A stretch of DNA of 64,000 nucleotides, from NCBI RefSeq assembly GCF_000150275.1, contig NW_002060951.1, positions 2,428,297 to 2,492,296 of the forward strand, read 5' to 3'. Below are positions 11,850-24,128 of this stretch, one piece after another (within the stretch, counting starts at the first letter, position 1; each line of letters opens with the position of its first letter). The translations under genes were made by a program, and so were the position numbers. The stretch comes from Trichoplax adhaerens. Its lineage: Eukaryota > Placozoa > Uniplacotomia > Trichoplacea > Trichoplacidae. The notes under the pieces were generated by a model. It searched no databases. It saw only the letters and a program-made list of their open reading frames with translations, and had not been told where the DNA came from.

Positions 11850-14800
11850 ATGGCTACGCAAACAGCTCAGCTCCGGACTCGTGTTCAATTGGAAGAATAC
11901 CAAGTTAAAAATGTTAGATACTGAACTTATATATCAAAGTGTTAATTAAGATCATCTTTGTATCTGGAACTACGTGTATTAATAGATTTCCTGTAATTTA
12001 TTACGCCTCTCATTACTTGTTACCGTTATTTCACTTTCTACTTATAACGTGTATAGTTCTTGTAACACATACATTATATGCGAATGTAGTAATGGCAATG
12101 CATACCAGAATGCAATGATTTCTAGTTTACAAATGCTCAATAATAATTTACAGATAGCAAGAAATAAATGGTAGATGTCAATGAATTCAGAGTAGTTTAC
12201 ATCTTGTTCCGACGAACCTTATCATTCGATTGTAGTGGTTAGCTTACACATTTAGAGTATTATATAAATTAAATAATCTACTTATTTGATTTAACGGATG
12301 CCAATTTTCTAGACACACACCGTTGATTTTCCCGGTGCATTTCACGGTTATGACGATGCCTGGAGTCTCAATAGCTTTAGAAAGGTCCGTATCAATAAAT
12401 AATTTTGATGAAAACTTCTAGCCAAATCGTATGCATATGCGTTCTACAAACTAATAAGAATCCTATTTACGTTACTTTACTGAAATTATTATTTCAGATA
12501 GCTTGTCAGTTAAAGTTCTCATCAGTTATATACAGTGTAACTATGAATATATATATGTGTATATAATTACGTATTATTATTAACTATTATTATAATTAGA
12601 ACTTCAAGATTGAAATCATAAAGGTAGACAATGAAGAAATGGAATTTGACATGATAGGCATTGATGCATCGATTGCCAATGCTTATAGAAGAATTATGCT
12701 TTCTGAGGTAGTTACATACGTACATGTTTCAAAAGTAACTTAATCTCACTGTACCCCAAGATAATCTTAAAATCTAACTTTTATACTGAACAAAATAAAT
12801 TGCTTTAGAGCTCTAAATCATACCTTTATATTAGGTTCCCGCAATGGCAATAGAAAAGGTCGTTATCCATAATAATACATCAATTATACAAGATGAGGTA
12901 TAACGCTCTCAATTCTTCATTTTTGGCATGTTCTGTGATTAGATGAAATGTGTTTACAAAAAAGCGATTCGTGTCACAAAAGTGTAATAATAAAATTTTG
13001 TAAAATTTACATCTAATATAATTCGTCATCACATGGCATTGTATGCAGCGAATTTATAATGTTTATAAACATCATGTTGTATAACAATTTCTGAATATTT
13101 GTTTCAATCTTTAAGGTATTAGCCCATAGATTAGGTCTGATTCCTATCGCAGCTGATCCAAAGCTATTTGATAACTTTAATCCAGGTACAATAAATTAGT
13201 AAAAATAAATTCTACAGTTCAGATTATTTCTATTTAGGTTAAAATATATTAATTAACTAATCAATATCAACGGCAGTCCTTCATACTGCACCCATTATCG
13301 TATTGGGCGCGATAGTAATTCAAATTGAAACTTTAATTATTGTTCTAAGACACGAATTGGATATTGATATCTATTTGATATTCTTTTTTGGCAAGTCTTA
13401 CATATGAAAATCTATCAATTAATACCTATACCATCCTTTCAGTGAAAATAACAAAAATTATTACTTGAATGTATTCAATGCCTATGCACTTAGTTACTAC
13501 CATATAGAGCATTCATAGGTTAATAGCATACTTTGTAATATGGCTTCTGAGTAATGATTAAGGTTTATTAATAGTGTTTATATATTTCAGGGGATACGCC
13601 GACGAACAAGAACAGTATAACTTTCACATTACAAATTAAGTGTATCAGAAATCGCTCGGCACATTCAGATGCAACTGATCCAGAAGAATTATATATTAAT
13701 TCTAAAGGTATACTAGTATTAGCAATCACGTAGTCTATATCCTATGATGAATAAGTCTACATCGTTTTCGGTTGACCTTACTATACAGAATATGTTCTTA
13801 TAGCACACAGTTAAAATGTGCATACTAGCTACTTTAAATTTCTATTACTTTACTTAACTGCTATTCTTACTACAATAAGTAACCACCAAGGATTTAAAAT
13901 TGAAATACAATGAAGATCAAGACAATGCGGTAAGTCAAAATATTGAGGACGTTATTATATTACTAGCTACGTTACAGATAGATGTTACATCTATTCACAC
14001 AAATTTTGTTTTTTTGTATGACAGATTCCTAACAAGGACATACGTCCCGTCCATGAGGATATCCTCATAGCAAAATTACGACCTGGTCAGGTAATAGAAA
14101 TTGGTTGTGCCTAGATCATATGCTGCATTTCATCAGTAATTTTAATGACTCGTGATTCAATGTAGGAAATTGACTTGGAGATGATATGTGTTAAAGGAAC
14201 TGGTGCCGATCATGCTAAATTTTCTCCAGTTGGTAATAATTTATATCTATTAGTATGGTGATCAAGTTATTCACTTTTATCGTATGCAATGCATGTATAA
14301 TAGTATCCAAGCACTGCAGGACCTCATCTAGAATTATCTCTTTTCAGCTACGGCCTCATATAGGTTAATGCCAGAGATTATCCTAAAACAAGCAGTTACT
14401 GGTAAGCGAGCTAAAAGACTAGCAAAATGTTTTCCTGAAGGTGTTATTGGAATTAAAGAAATCAAAGGTAACATATGTATTTATAGTTATCGTATTTTAA
14501 ATCCATATAAGTATTTTGGATTGTCTGCATCGTAACAGCCATTATTTCTTCTCTACTTCAAACAAAAGGTATAAAGACTGCCTACATAGATAAACCTCGT
14601 CTCGATACTTGCAGTAGGCAGGTATTACGTGATCCGGAATTAAAAGAACATGTAATATTGAATAAAATTCGTGATCATTTCATATGTAAGCTACAATGAC
14701 ATTCGAATTGATAAATTGAACGATGTTAAATTGCGCGCTTTGCTAATTTTCATGATTTATTATTTCTTAGTTTGTATTGAATCTACGGGCTCCATCCCTC

Positions 14801-14898
14801 CTGCTGATATCTTTCGTGAATCTGTGAAAATCTTAAGGCAAAAATGCCATAAATTTTTAGAAGAAGTAAACCGTAATGCTATCTCGGATGACACCTAA
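11850..14898 (+). CDS. POLR1C: RNA polymerase I and III subunit RPAC1
   Basis: Twelve exons: 11850-11912, 12313-12384, 12600-12707, 12835-12897, 13116-13185, 13591-13707, 13880-13929, 14025-14090, 14166-14232, 14348-14467, 14569-14685, 14771-14898. They total 1041 nt, i.e. 346 residues, the same length as human RPAC1. RPAC1 (yeast AC40) is the alpha-like subunit that pairs with RPAC2 to nucleate assembly of Pol I and Pol III. Diagnostic stretches include DFPGAFHGYDDAW, FDMIGIDASIANAYRRIM, VPAMAIEKV, LAHRLGLIPI, IRPVHEDILIAKLRPGQEI, DHAKFSPVATASYRLMP, KPRLDTCSRQ and FCIESTGSIPP. The ATG at 11850 aligns with the usual N-terminus. The donor of exon 1 (GTTAGA) is the weakest splice site. Its divergent neighbour is ANKRD13. 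Confidence 0.97.
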
Positions 14899-17844
14899 AC
14901 TGAACGGTATTTGATGGCGGTATTTGTAATGTATTGTTCTAAATACATACTAACTGTATACACTGCTTTCTGTTAACTCATTCATTTGACAAGACACCCT
15001 TCGGACATGCACTGCAAAGAGTTTCATAATTATTAGATATTTCTATGTTACATCCTTCAGATATAGTGTACATTGTATACAAATAGCTATCACTATGTGT
15101 ATACATATGCCGGTATACTGTATAAATCGCTTTACAAGAATACTCGGTAGGGTGTGATATACCGATTTTACCTGATATTAAATATTTGATTGCAATGATC
15201 GCTTATATGACACCATCCGCCGTGCCAACAAAGGTTTATTACTGTACTTTATATGGCTAGTTTTTTGTATGAACTTATAACATATTTCTTGATTGTGTTA
15301 TGTTTATGAGCGAAAATAAATGAAGTAAATGTATAAACACCGCACGATGTACGGTATTAAATTGACAACGTCTCTGATTCAAGGAGTCAAATGATAGAAC
15401 GCCTGACCATATCGAAGTAGAGAATACTCGTCTACGTACAATACATAGTATCACCTTTAAGTTAGCCTATTCTACTGTACTGTACAGTACTGTACATCAA
15501 ATGTACAGAATGTACAGAACACATTGTACGGTACAGTAGGGATAGTATGGACTGTCATTGCTGTCATGGCTTGCCAGAAAATGATTTTTGAAGTTTTTAA
15601 TAGTCCGTGATACTATCTACTTTACGTACAGTAAACCAGTGAAACTTAACTGGTCTATTGTACAGTATTTGTACTATATAGCCAGCAGAGTATGACATCA
15701 AAGATGAAGATACAGTACACTACAGTACAGTATGTGTAAACTTGATATTAATGATATGAAAACTAGTACTGTAGCATTTATTTTCGAGAAGATATCCTGA
15801 TTTACTTTGTAGCGATCAAAATGATTGCTAAATAGTCAGATATCCATATTAAGTTAAGATAATATAGTATTCATTTATCATTAGTGATTGATATTACATG
15901 GACTTTGCAAGTTGATCAACTAAAACAAGCCAGGGACCTCTAGCCATTTACGCATACTGATAATTTAAAATTTTTTTACTTGAGAGGTCACTGTACTGTA
16001 CACATAGTGACAGCGCTGTACAGTACTGTATGAAGCCTGGCCTGGAGTACCGTACTATCAGTAGAACACTAACTAGTTTTAAGTTTTACTAGTACAAACT
16101 CCCGTCGCTATGCTGACGGATTACTTTGTTATAATATTACAAACTCCCGTCGCTTTGCTGACGGATTATGTTCTTATAATATTATACTTCTAGAATATTA
16201 TTTTACAATAATACTTCAAAAGTGGCTCGGCCTTGCATCGCTATGCTGGCGGATTACGTTGTTATAATATTACAAACTCCCGTCGCTTTGCTGACGGATT
16301 ATGTTCTTATAATATTATACTTCTAGAATATTATTTTACAATAATACTTCAAAAGTGACTCGGCCTTGCATCGCTATGCTGGCGGATTACGTTGTTATAA
16401 TATTACAAACTCCCGTCGCTTTGCTGACGGATTATGTTCTTATAATATTATACTTCTAGAATATTATTTTACAATAATACTTCAAAAGTGACTCGGCCTT
16501 GCATCGCTATGCTGGCGGATTACGTTGTTATAATATTACAAACTTCCGTCGCTTTGCTAACGGATTATGTTCTTATAATATTATACTGTACTTCTAGAAT
16601 ATTATTTTAAAATAATACTTCAGGCGTGACTCGGTCTTGTCCTCATTTACTATACAGTACAGTACGTAGCTAACATGTGATACAGTATCACTTACCGGCG
16701 TTTTTTTATCATTTGTACAGTACAGTACTGTACTGTAGATACTGTAGATAAAAAAAAATGTTATGCTCTTGATTTTTAATAAAGTGGCAGTTAGCGCGCA
16801 CGCGTAGGGCGGAAAATTTAAAAATATGCTGTGGTCACTCAACATGCACAGTACAGTAATTTCAATTTGAAATTTAATTTCTGTTACAGTGTACAGTACA
16901 GTACAGCATGTTACATTTATGATGACAGACTAGTCTCTGTCGTTAAGTAGCTGGTGACGACTGTCGAAGCCATAGCGAATCTGGAATCGTGAAGAACGAC
17001 CGTTAATAGTTTACGCTACATTTTCTATCATTCACAGTAAAATTGACGGTCTGAAAAGCGATCTAAAAGGTAAGTTAAATGTCAAACTCTATCATGTATG
17101 ATCCTCCAACCTATAAACATGAGTAATAGCTGATTTTTAAGCTTAATCCTTAAATTTAAAAAATTTTGAATGCAATACATACAGTATAGTAGACAGTAAT
17201 ATGGATTTACAGTAAATATCAGTCGTCAGTTGAAAACAGCAACCTACGCAAGCAAGCAAAATAGGCTGTAATTAGGCTAGCTTTCTCGTCTACATTACTG
17301 ACAACATTAGAACTGGACAAACTAAATAATTTACTTATTGCTCTATCGTATCCTCTCCCACTATACATACACTACATTAGACGTGTACAGTACTGTACAG
17401 TATATCTATCCTCTTCTGTGTAACGTTATTTAGATGCATATACTGTACGTATATGGTGTTGAAAATTAATAATTCTCGAATTAATTCCTAACACTCATAT
17501 ACTCAAATACGGTACAGTACTTTTAGTAAAACTGCACAAAGAATATAAGTGAATGTACTTATTAGGTCTCAGCGCACCGATATCTTAATCATTAACAACA
17601 TGGTGTTTAGTTTAGTGTTAGTGAAACTTCTGTCTAGAGTTTTCCAGGGGTAGCATGCATGTTAAAAAAAATTGAATCGTAACCTTAGGATTCATTTAAT
17701 AATTTTTTAAAAGGGAACTTTGCAATCGTCTATTATAGGTATAATTCATCGTACGAATTTTAGCTGGAGGTGACAGACCAAACTAAAAAATCAATCCTTA
17801 TTGATTGTTGATATTATAGCCGAGGGATAAAAAGCTGTCTAGAG
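14899..17844. other. Repeat-rich intergenic region
   Basis: 2.9 kb between POLR1C and the checkpoint kinase. It contains further GTAC-palindrome clusters (about 15470-15730, 16010-16030, 16650-16740, 16850-16910, 17390-17520), the 133-bp tandem array and otherwise unremarkable AT-rich sequence. A possible poly(A) signal AATAAA for POLR1C is at 15315-15320. The open frame on the minus strand at 16594-16845 runs through repeat and is not credible as a gene. Confidence 0.6.
16106..16640. repeat. 133-bp tandem repeat (satellite-like, about four units)
   Basis: The segment beginning ACAAACTCCCGTCGC recurs at about 16139, 16272, 16405 and 16538 (ACTTCC in the last), exactly 133 bp apart, with a partial copy upstream. 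The first three units are almost identical; the fourth is diverged. Each unit contains two related sub-blocks of about 38 bp (CGTCGCTTTGCTGACGGATT and CATCGCTATGCTGGCGGATT, each followed by a TATAATATTA tract), so the unit is itself an old duplication. The GC-rich core has a short stem (CCGTC...GACGG). Confidence 0.95.
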
Positions 17845-20800
17845 ATGAGTTCAAGTGCTTCGCCGAAGGAAAATAGTGAAAATAACGAGTGGGAGGTTTG
17901 TAAGGAGAACATTCAGCCCTTAAAGCAAGGGAGAATCATGTCCAATCTCCAAGCTGCCTTATCAACGGAATCATCTACAGAACGAAAGAAGTTGCTTGAT
18001 GAAAAAGAGTGAGTCTTTTCTTACATAAGCTTCATAAAAATCTTCTAATCTTTAAAATGATCTAGTAAGGTTTTCGCTCATTATTACGTTAGACAGGGTA
18101 ATTGGCCTAATCATGGTATTATTAATATTCAAACAAAATATAGATTATTCGAAAAAAAGATCATTGCCATCGATTATGACAACGATGATGATCCTTTTGA
18201 TATATGGTTCCGGTATGTAAGGAGTATCTTTAGATCCATATACATACACTCTGCTAAAGAATTATATTTCCGTAAACTCTAGTATATTTATGCAACTTAC
18301 TTACACTGTATCACTCTTGTCGCTATACCGTGGTACAACTACAGTGTACGATGTAATCGTATTTGTAAGAGATCAAGCATTAACGCACTGTTTAATTAGG
18401 CTAATCAATACAGTATACTGTATTCCCGGTAACAGAGCAATATGGCTAATACATATTTATGTAGATCTGCTGATATTTTACAATTTTCTATTCTCCTGTT
18501 TAAAATGATGATGAAATACGACAAGAGACAATCCTGCAACAACATTTTCACGAAAGTGTCTCAATTTAGAATTCACTTGCATTAATTCTATTAAACTAAA
18601 ATTTACTTAGCTGATCTTAATATTGGCTAAATCGTTATCGTTATTTGTCTCACCCAATATAAGATTCACTTATTTTATTCGTCATAATATCAGTGCTCTA
18701 ATCTGCAGTTGTTGTTATTGTAGGTATATTGTTTGGGCTGAACAAAGTTTCAGAAACGCTGGAGAAGCCGGATTTTCCACTTTACTCAAGCGATGTTTAA
18801 GAAAATTTAAAGATGAACCTCGATATTATAACGACATACGATTTCTGTCCATTTGGATTAAAGCTGTATGTTATCATTCTTAGTTGCACGAGAATATAAT
18901 TTCGCCTAAAGTATCTGTTCTCTAGTACATTATTCAGTAGCATAAAATTGCGTACTGCAGATAAATAAAAATACTGTATACAGATAAAATTATCAATGTG
19001 GATAGATACAGCATAGTGATACTTTTTGTAACATCGGTTAGTTTTCAACATCAAATAATTTGTATGAACAATTCAGCTTCATCTAGTTAAGTTCTAAATC
19101 GAAGTAGAAGTTAACTGTACCCATAAACCATTAACATGATACATTGTAATAATAGGCTAATGCCTGTAAAGATCCTCGAGATATTTACAATTTTCTCCAT
19201 GATCGAGGAATTGGTAAATATGACGCATTGTTATACGAATGTTGGGCAAAGGTGCTCGATACGATGGGTTCATATAAAAAGGCTGACTGGGTCTATAGAA
19301 TCGGTTTAGAGAATAAAGCCCAACCTTTGAAGAGATTGCAAAGACATTACCAGTAAGTCGACATGATTTCTTGGTCAATAACTAAAATCTGAAGTGCTAT
19401 AGATTGCTTTATATAAATGCAGTATTTTGTGACTGTGCTCGGTGCTTAGGTAAGCAGTTATTAGTATATTTAAAGTGGTTTAGGTAGTACTCCTATGCTA
19501 CATATGTATATATTGATCATTGAAAGGGATTGTCGATTACTGTACTAATACATATTTAAACTATACAAAGGGAATTCTTAGCAAGATCAGCTAATCGACC
19601 AAAGGAAGGCGGTACAAACACGGGAATATCATCAAATCCTCGTGCTCCTTTAGGTCAGTTACAAAATGCAGATCGAGTGACGGGAAAGGTGAATATTGTT
19701 CGTAAAAGCAAAGTCCCTGAAGGTATGTTACCTATATATACATAGCGGTAATGTAACCTTATCTTGCGAGTTATACCTATCATTTCATTTTGGCTGACAA
19801 TAAGGTAGGTTAATTTAATAAAAGCACCATTTTGACGTTACAGCTTTGGATGAGGCGGATTCCTTGAAGGCCACTAATTCAACCAGTCAATCATTCAAGA
19901 TTTTTGTAGATGAAAACCCTAGCAAGTTGTCATCTGCATCTAAACAAATGCAAGAATGGAAGAGTTTGCCCAACAGTAACAAAGCTGTAAAAGAGAATTC
20001 AAAAGGTCTTTCAAAGTGGAATCAGCAACAAGTAAAACATAATACTGAATAAAAGCAAAATGGCAACCACTTTTCTATGTATGGTAATATGCATGTAAAT
20101 CTTTGATTTAGAGAAGATATTCTGTTATTCATGTTACTATAGATAACCGACGTTAGTAGTAACATAGTGAAAATTGAGGCATCATCACAAAAAGTGAAAT
20201 CTGGAATTACAATTTACCAAGACGAAAATGTCCCAGCAACTAGGTAAGAAAAATTTAAAAATCATGCATTAATTGTCAATTAAAACAAGATTTACCGGAA
20301 ATATTTACTTACCGTGCTTATAAATTGACAATGCATAGTACGGCCATTACCGAAATCCAATCAAGGCAGGTGCTCACAAAGTAAGTATGTTAGATCAAAT
20401 TTTATTATAACTATACTAAGTTCAATTTCTTAAACTGCGATAAATTTTTTGATAAAACAATTTATGCGAAAAAGATCCGAAAGATCTGATGATTCTAATC
20501 ATCCTCTAAACGTATTGAAAGATGATGACAATGTTAGGGTATGTCGGATATACTCGTATAAAATTAAATCCTCATAGATACTATGTCATGTATCCTAGTG
20601 AAGATGTATTACCTGATCACTGTTTCCTATGTTACTTAGTTTACTGTGGTAAATGGAAAAAAGTATGTTGCCGGGTACTGCAAGGAGATAATTTACAACG
20701 GCACACAGGAATTTTCTTTTGAAGAACTTAGAGCAATTCGTTACCGGGCAAAGCATCACGTATCTGTTAATGTGAATGATAATAATCTCTCAAATACTGA

Positions 20801-23800
20801 AGAAATGAATATTATTCAACCAAAAGAATTGCATAACAAATCTGCTAGTATTACATCGGTACCATCAGTAAGTCAGACGCCAACGATGACTATGGCTAGT
20901 AAAGAAGCTAAGCGGTTTGTCGATCTATTGTTCAAAGATGATATTGATCCGGATGATACTTGTTCAGGTTATTTGGAGTAGTTGATATTTTGTATAGTTT
21001 TGACTTTACTTATACGATTGCTTTTTCTCTAATAGTCCTGTATTATTAAATTATTTACCAAATTTAGTACTGTTGCCTTTTTACTAATCGAAAGTGCACT
21101 TCATTAACTTAATAGTAAACAACAATTCCCCGATCGAGAATATTAAATCAAATTTTATCATATATGATGACCATACTCCTAACAACTTAGCTGCAAAAGT
21201 AGCTGATTCAGAATATAATTCAGATCAAGAAAATAGGTACAGTACTTGAGTATTATCCTACTCCTGTTTATGTTTGCAAATTTAACGCCATTACTGGACA
21301 TTCCATAATTCGATTATCGATCGTTAATTCATTAAGGCCACCAGAATCTTGTAGTCCACCTCCTAAGAGACGTAATGTTCTTGGTGTTCTAACTAATGCA
21401 GTTGGATTTGAACTGGATCAAACTAAACCGGAGTGTAACGAGGTTGATCATTCAAATATTTAAGAATTAAGAGTAGTTTGGAAGATATTTTCAATAAAAT
21501 TATAAGATTAAAAGTATCGTGCTATCTCTATAATTGGATATTATGTATTATAATGAAATAAATTTTATTTTATAGGAAGATTTTGTTTATAAAGATTATG
21601 ATGAATTAAAAGCTAGCGAATCGGAGGATAAACCAATTCCTGGAGACACTCAAAATTTTTCAATCGCAACACATGTAACTTCTACTCCTGCATGTGATCA
21701 GGTTAATATCAATGGGCGTCAAAGCAGCATTAAAGGATATGGCCAAGATAATATTTACGAGAAAGGGACTTTTACTCACGATATATATTCTGATGAGGCT
21801 GAAGATCATGATACAAATTTTAACAGGCCACAACTCAGTGATATCATCGAAGCTAGCAATGAGGCATCAAGCAAAGCATCTTCCTGTACATCTTCGACTG
21901 GCAGTAGGGCTAATATTGGATTCAGTACGCCATCAGATCAAAGAGTTGATATTGTAAGTTTAAAAATAATCACTCGCACAGAAAGTGAAGATGGAGAAGA
22001 CGTGAGAGACAGCAAAGTTATCGATCCTTTTTGCGAAGACTTAAAAAAGGATCTGTTATCAAGAGATGATGTAAAAGATATATTATATTCCGACCCAACA
22101 TTGTTTTATGTAGGCACTGTAGCTGCTCCGAAGCCTGTTATTAATGATAGACTTGATCTAGGTTCGTCTATTGCCCACTAATGGTCTACCCAAAGTGATA
22201 CTTGCTGTTTGTTCTATAAAAGGACTTTACAATTTAATAAGTGCAGTTTTATTCATAATACCTATAGGGAACTCTGATTATAATTGCAATAAGATTATTG
22301 GTCGTGGTAACTTCGGTACAGTTTACCTGATAAATTCCGGTGGTGACAGTTTGGGATCTGTAACTGATGAATGCGAACTTGCTTTGAAGGTAAAATCTAT
22401 AATGTTATTTGTAGTATACTTTAGCAATTTAGAGGTAAAATGTGAGATACTTAAAATTCTACCATGGCATTATATTCAACTGTAATTTTTTGTGAAAGGC
22501 GGTTAAATGATGATAGTGCAGGGGTCCAGACCATAGCTAGATATGAGGGCTATTCATATTCAAAAAGTATAGTGTCCGCAGCCTAAAGCTGCGGGACCAA
22601 TATACTTTTTGTTTATGCGAAATTGCAATTTCTGATCTCTGCCAAGTGTAAAGATAACATAATATTTTATCTTCTTCTTGTATGTAATTGATCAGTTACC
22701 GGGTACAAAAGTAAACTTTTTTTCTTTAAACTATATTCCATCAAATTCAATCTTGCCCATATTTCAATATAAATGATAGTATTTCCTCTTTCTAAGATTC
22801 AGCAACCAGTAAGCTTGTGGGAATTTTATATCTGCCAACAAATTCATCGTAGACTGGATGAATTACCATTGGATATTGACCTAGTAAATATCATTTTTTG
22901 TAGTTAGTTCGCCATTGCTTTGATAAACTAAAGCGTTATACTTTTGCTTGCCTGCACAGCACACAGCGTTATTAAGGATTAATTCAGCTTACATCTACAA
23001 AGATGCTGTTTGTCTACTATCTTCATACTGCTCCTCTGGTACCTTACTGGTAAGCTCATTGCCTTTATCTACTGTTACTTTAGCTTATTTGTAAAAGTGA
23101 TAATATTGACGGACTGAATGTGTATCCATTGTTATACTATATAGGATCTTGTAAATATTTACAAGACATTTCATGAATCTATAGATCAGTATGTTGCAAT
23201 GTTTTACACGATTGCAATGCTCAGAGTTGTTGAAGTACTGCATCGATGTGATATTATACATGGAGATGTAAAGCCTGATAACTTTCTTCTTCAAGATATG
23301 TATGTTACTACCATTAGATTTATCTTTTGGTTTTGCTAATAAATTGCTCTTACGCAACTCCTATTGTACATTAGCTAAGCGATAATATTCCCTTTCAGTA
23401 CGGACCTTGACAACATAGTCAGAAATGATGTCGGTAAATTCCGAAAATGCTACACTTCACTCAAGTTAATCGACTTCGGATGTGGTATAGATCGACGATT
23501 ATTTCCGGTTGGCACACAATTTAAATCACTATTCGCGACGAAAGAATTTCAGTGCATAGAGGAAAAGACAGATATGCCTTGGACAGTACAGGTACCTTAT
23601 ACCCTAAATTATTTCCTTGACGAAGTAGTTACCGTCCCATATTTTTGCTCTTAACGTCTGCTATATCTTTTGATTTTTAGATTGATTTGTATGGACTACT
23701 TGGAACAATTCACTGCCTAATTTTTCAAGATTATATGAAAGTATATAAAAATAAAGATGGAATGTGGCAAATAACTAAGGCATTCAAACGGTATTATATC

Positions 23801-24128
23801 GTGTTTAGCATCGTTATACGGCTATAATAGGATACTCTTCCTGAATATTATATGATTGATGGCTTATTTTAGCAGCTAATAGTTCGAAACTGAATCATTT
23901 TATAAATGTTATACTCTTTGATTCTAAATTTATCCTAGATGGTGGAAGAAAACCCTCTGGGAGGATTTATTTATAACGTTGCTTAATGCTGCTCCCAGCC
24001 AGGCCTTACAAAAACTTGCCGAGATTAGGACTAGATTCGAAGAGGCCTTTACTACAGGCATTGAAAATTTTATCGTAATGAAACGAAATGAAGATAAAAT
24101 GATTTTTAATTATAGTTTATCTCACTAA
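17845..24128 (+). CDS. BUB1: MadBub-type mitotic checkpoint kinase (BUB1/BUBR1)
   Basis: Twenty exons: 17845-18008, 18144-18212, 18724-18865, 19156-19352, 19571-19722, 19844-20031, 20143-20243, 20339-20380, 20475-20538, 20640-20967, 21116-21236, 21337-21442, 21576-22161, 22268-22389, 22803-22883, 22960-23049, 23145-23299, 23399-23591, 23681-23790, 23939-24128; 3201 nt, 1066 residues (human BUB1 1085, BUBR1 1050). In order: KEN box K20-N22 followed by IQPLKQGR; the BUB1 N-terminal TPR-like domain (exons 2-4); ABBA-type motif FKIFVD (259-264); second KEN (291-293); second ABBA-type motif ITIYQD (326-331); GLEBS motif for BUB3 binding (about 374-405, CKEIIYNG...FSFEELR); then the kinase. The kinase is complete: GRGNFG at 765-770, ATP lysine K794, HGDVKPDN with D892/K894/N897, and DFG 928-930. 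KEN/ABBA motifs bind CDC20-APC/C, so one protein can serve as inhibitor and kinase. Confidence 0.95.
22562..22610. repeat. Long hairpin in intron 14 of the checkpoint kinase
   Basis: An inverted repeat with arms of about 20 bp (left arm AAAAAGTATAGTG then TCCGCAGC; right arm GCTGCGGGA then CCAATATACTTTTT) around a 5-nt loop CTAAA. The arms pair almost throughout, and the apical GCAGC/GCTGC block is GC-rich in an AT-rich intron. It could be a small foldback element or a structured RNA. I could not recognise a known RNA family. Confidence 0.7.

Noticed and set aside
16594..16845. Minus-strand frame of 83 codons next to the 133-bp array
   Set aside because: Runs through the diverged satellite copy and pentamer repeat; translation is low-complexity.
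21954..21959. Perfect donor-like GTAAGT inside exon 13 of the checkpoint kinase
   Set aside because: The reading frame stays open and coding-like across it, and the only nearby acceptor would make a 28-bp intron that breaks the frame.
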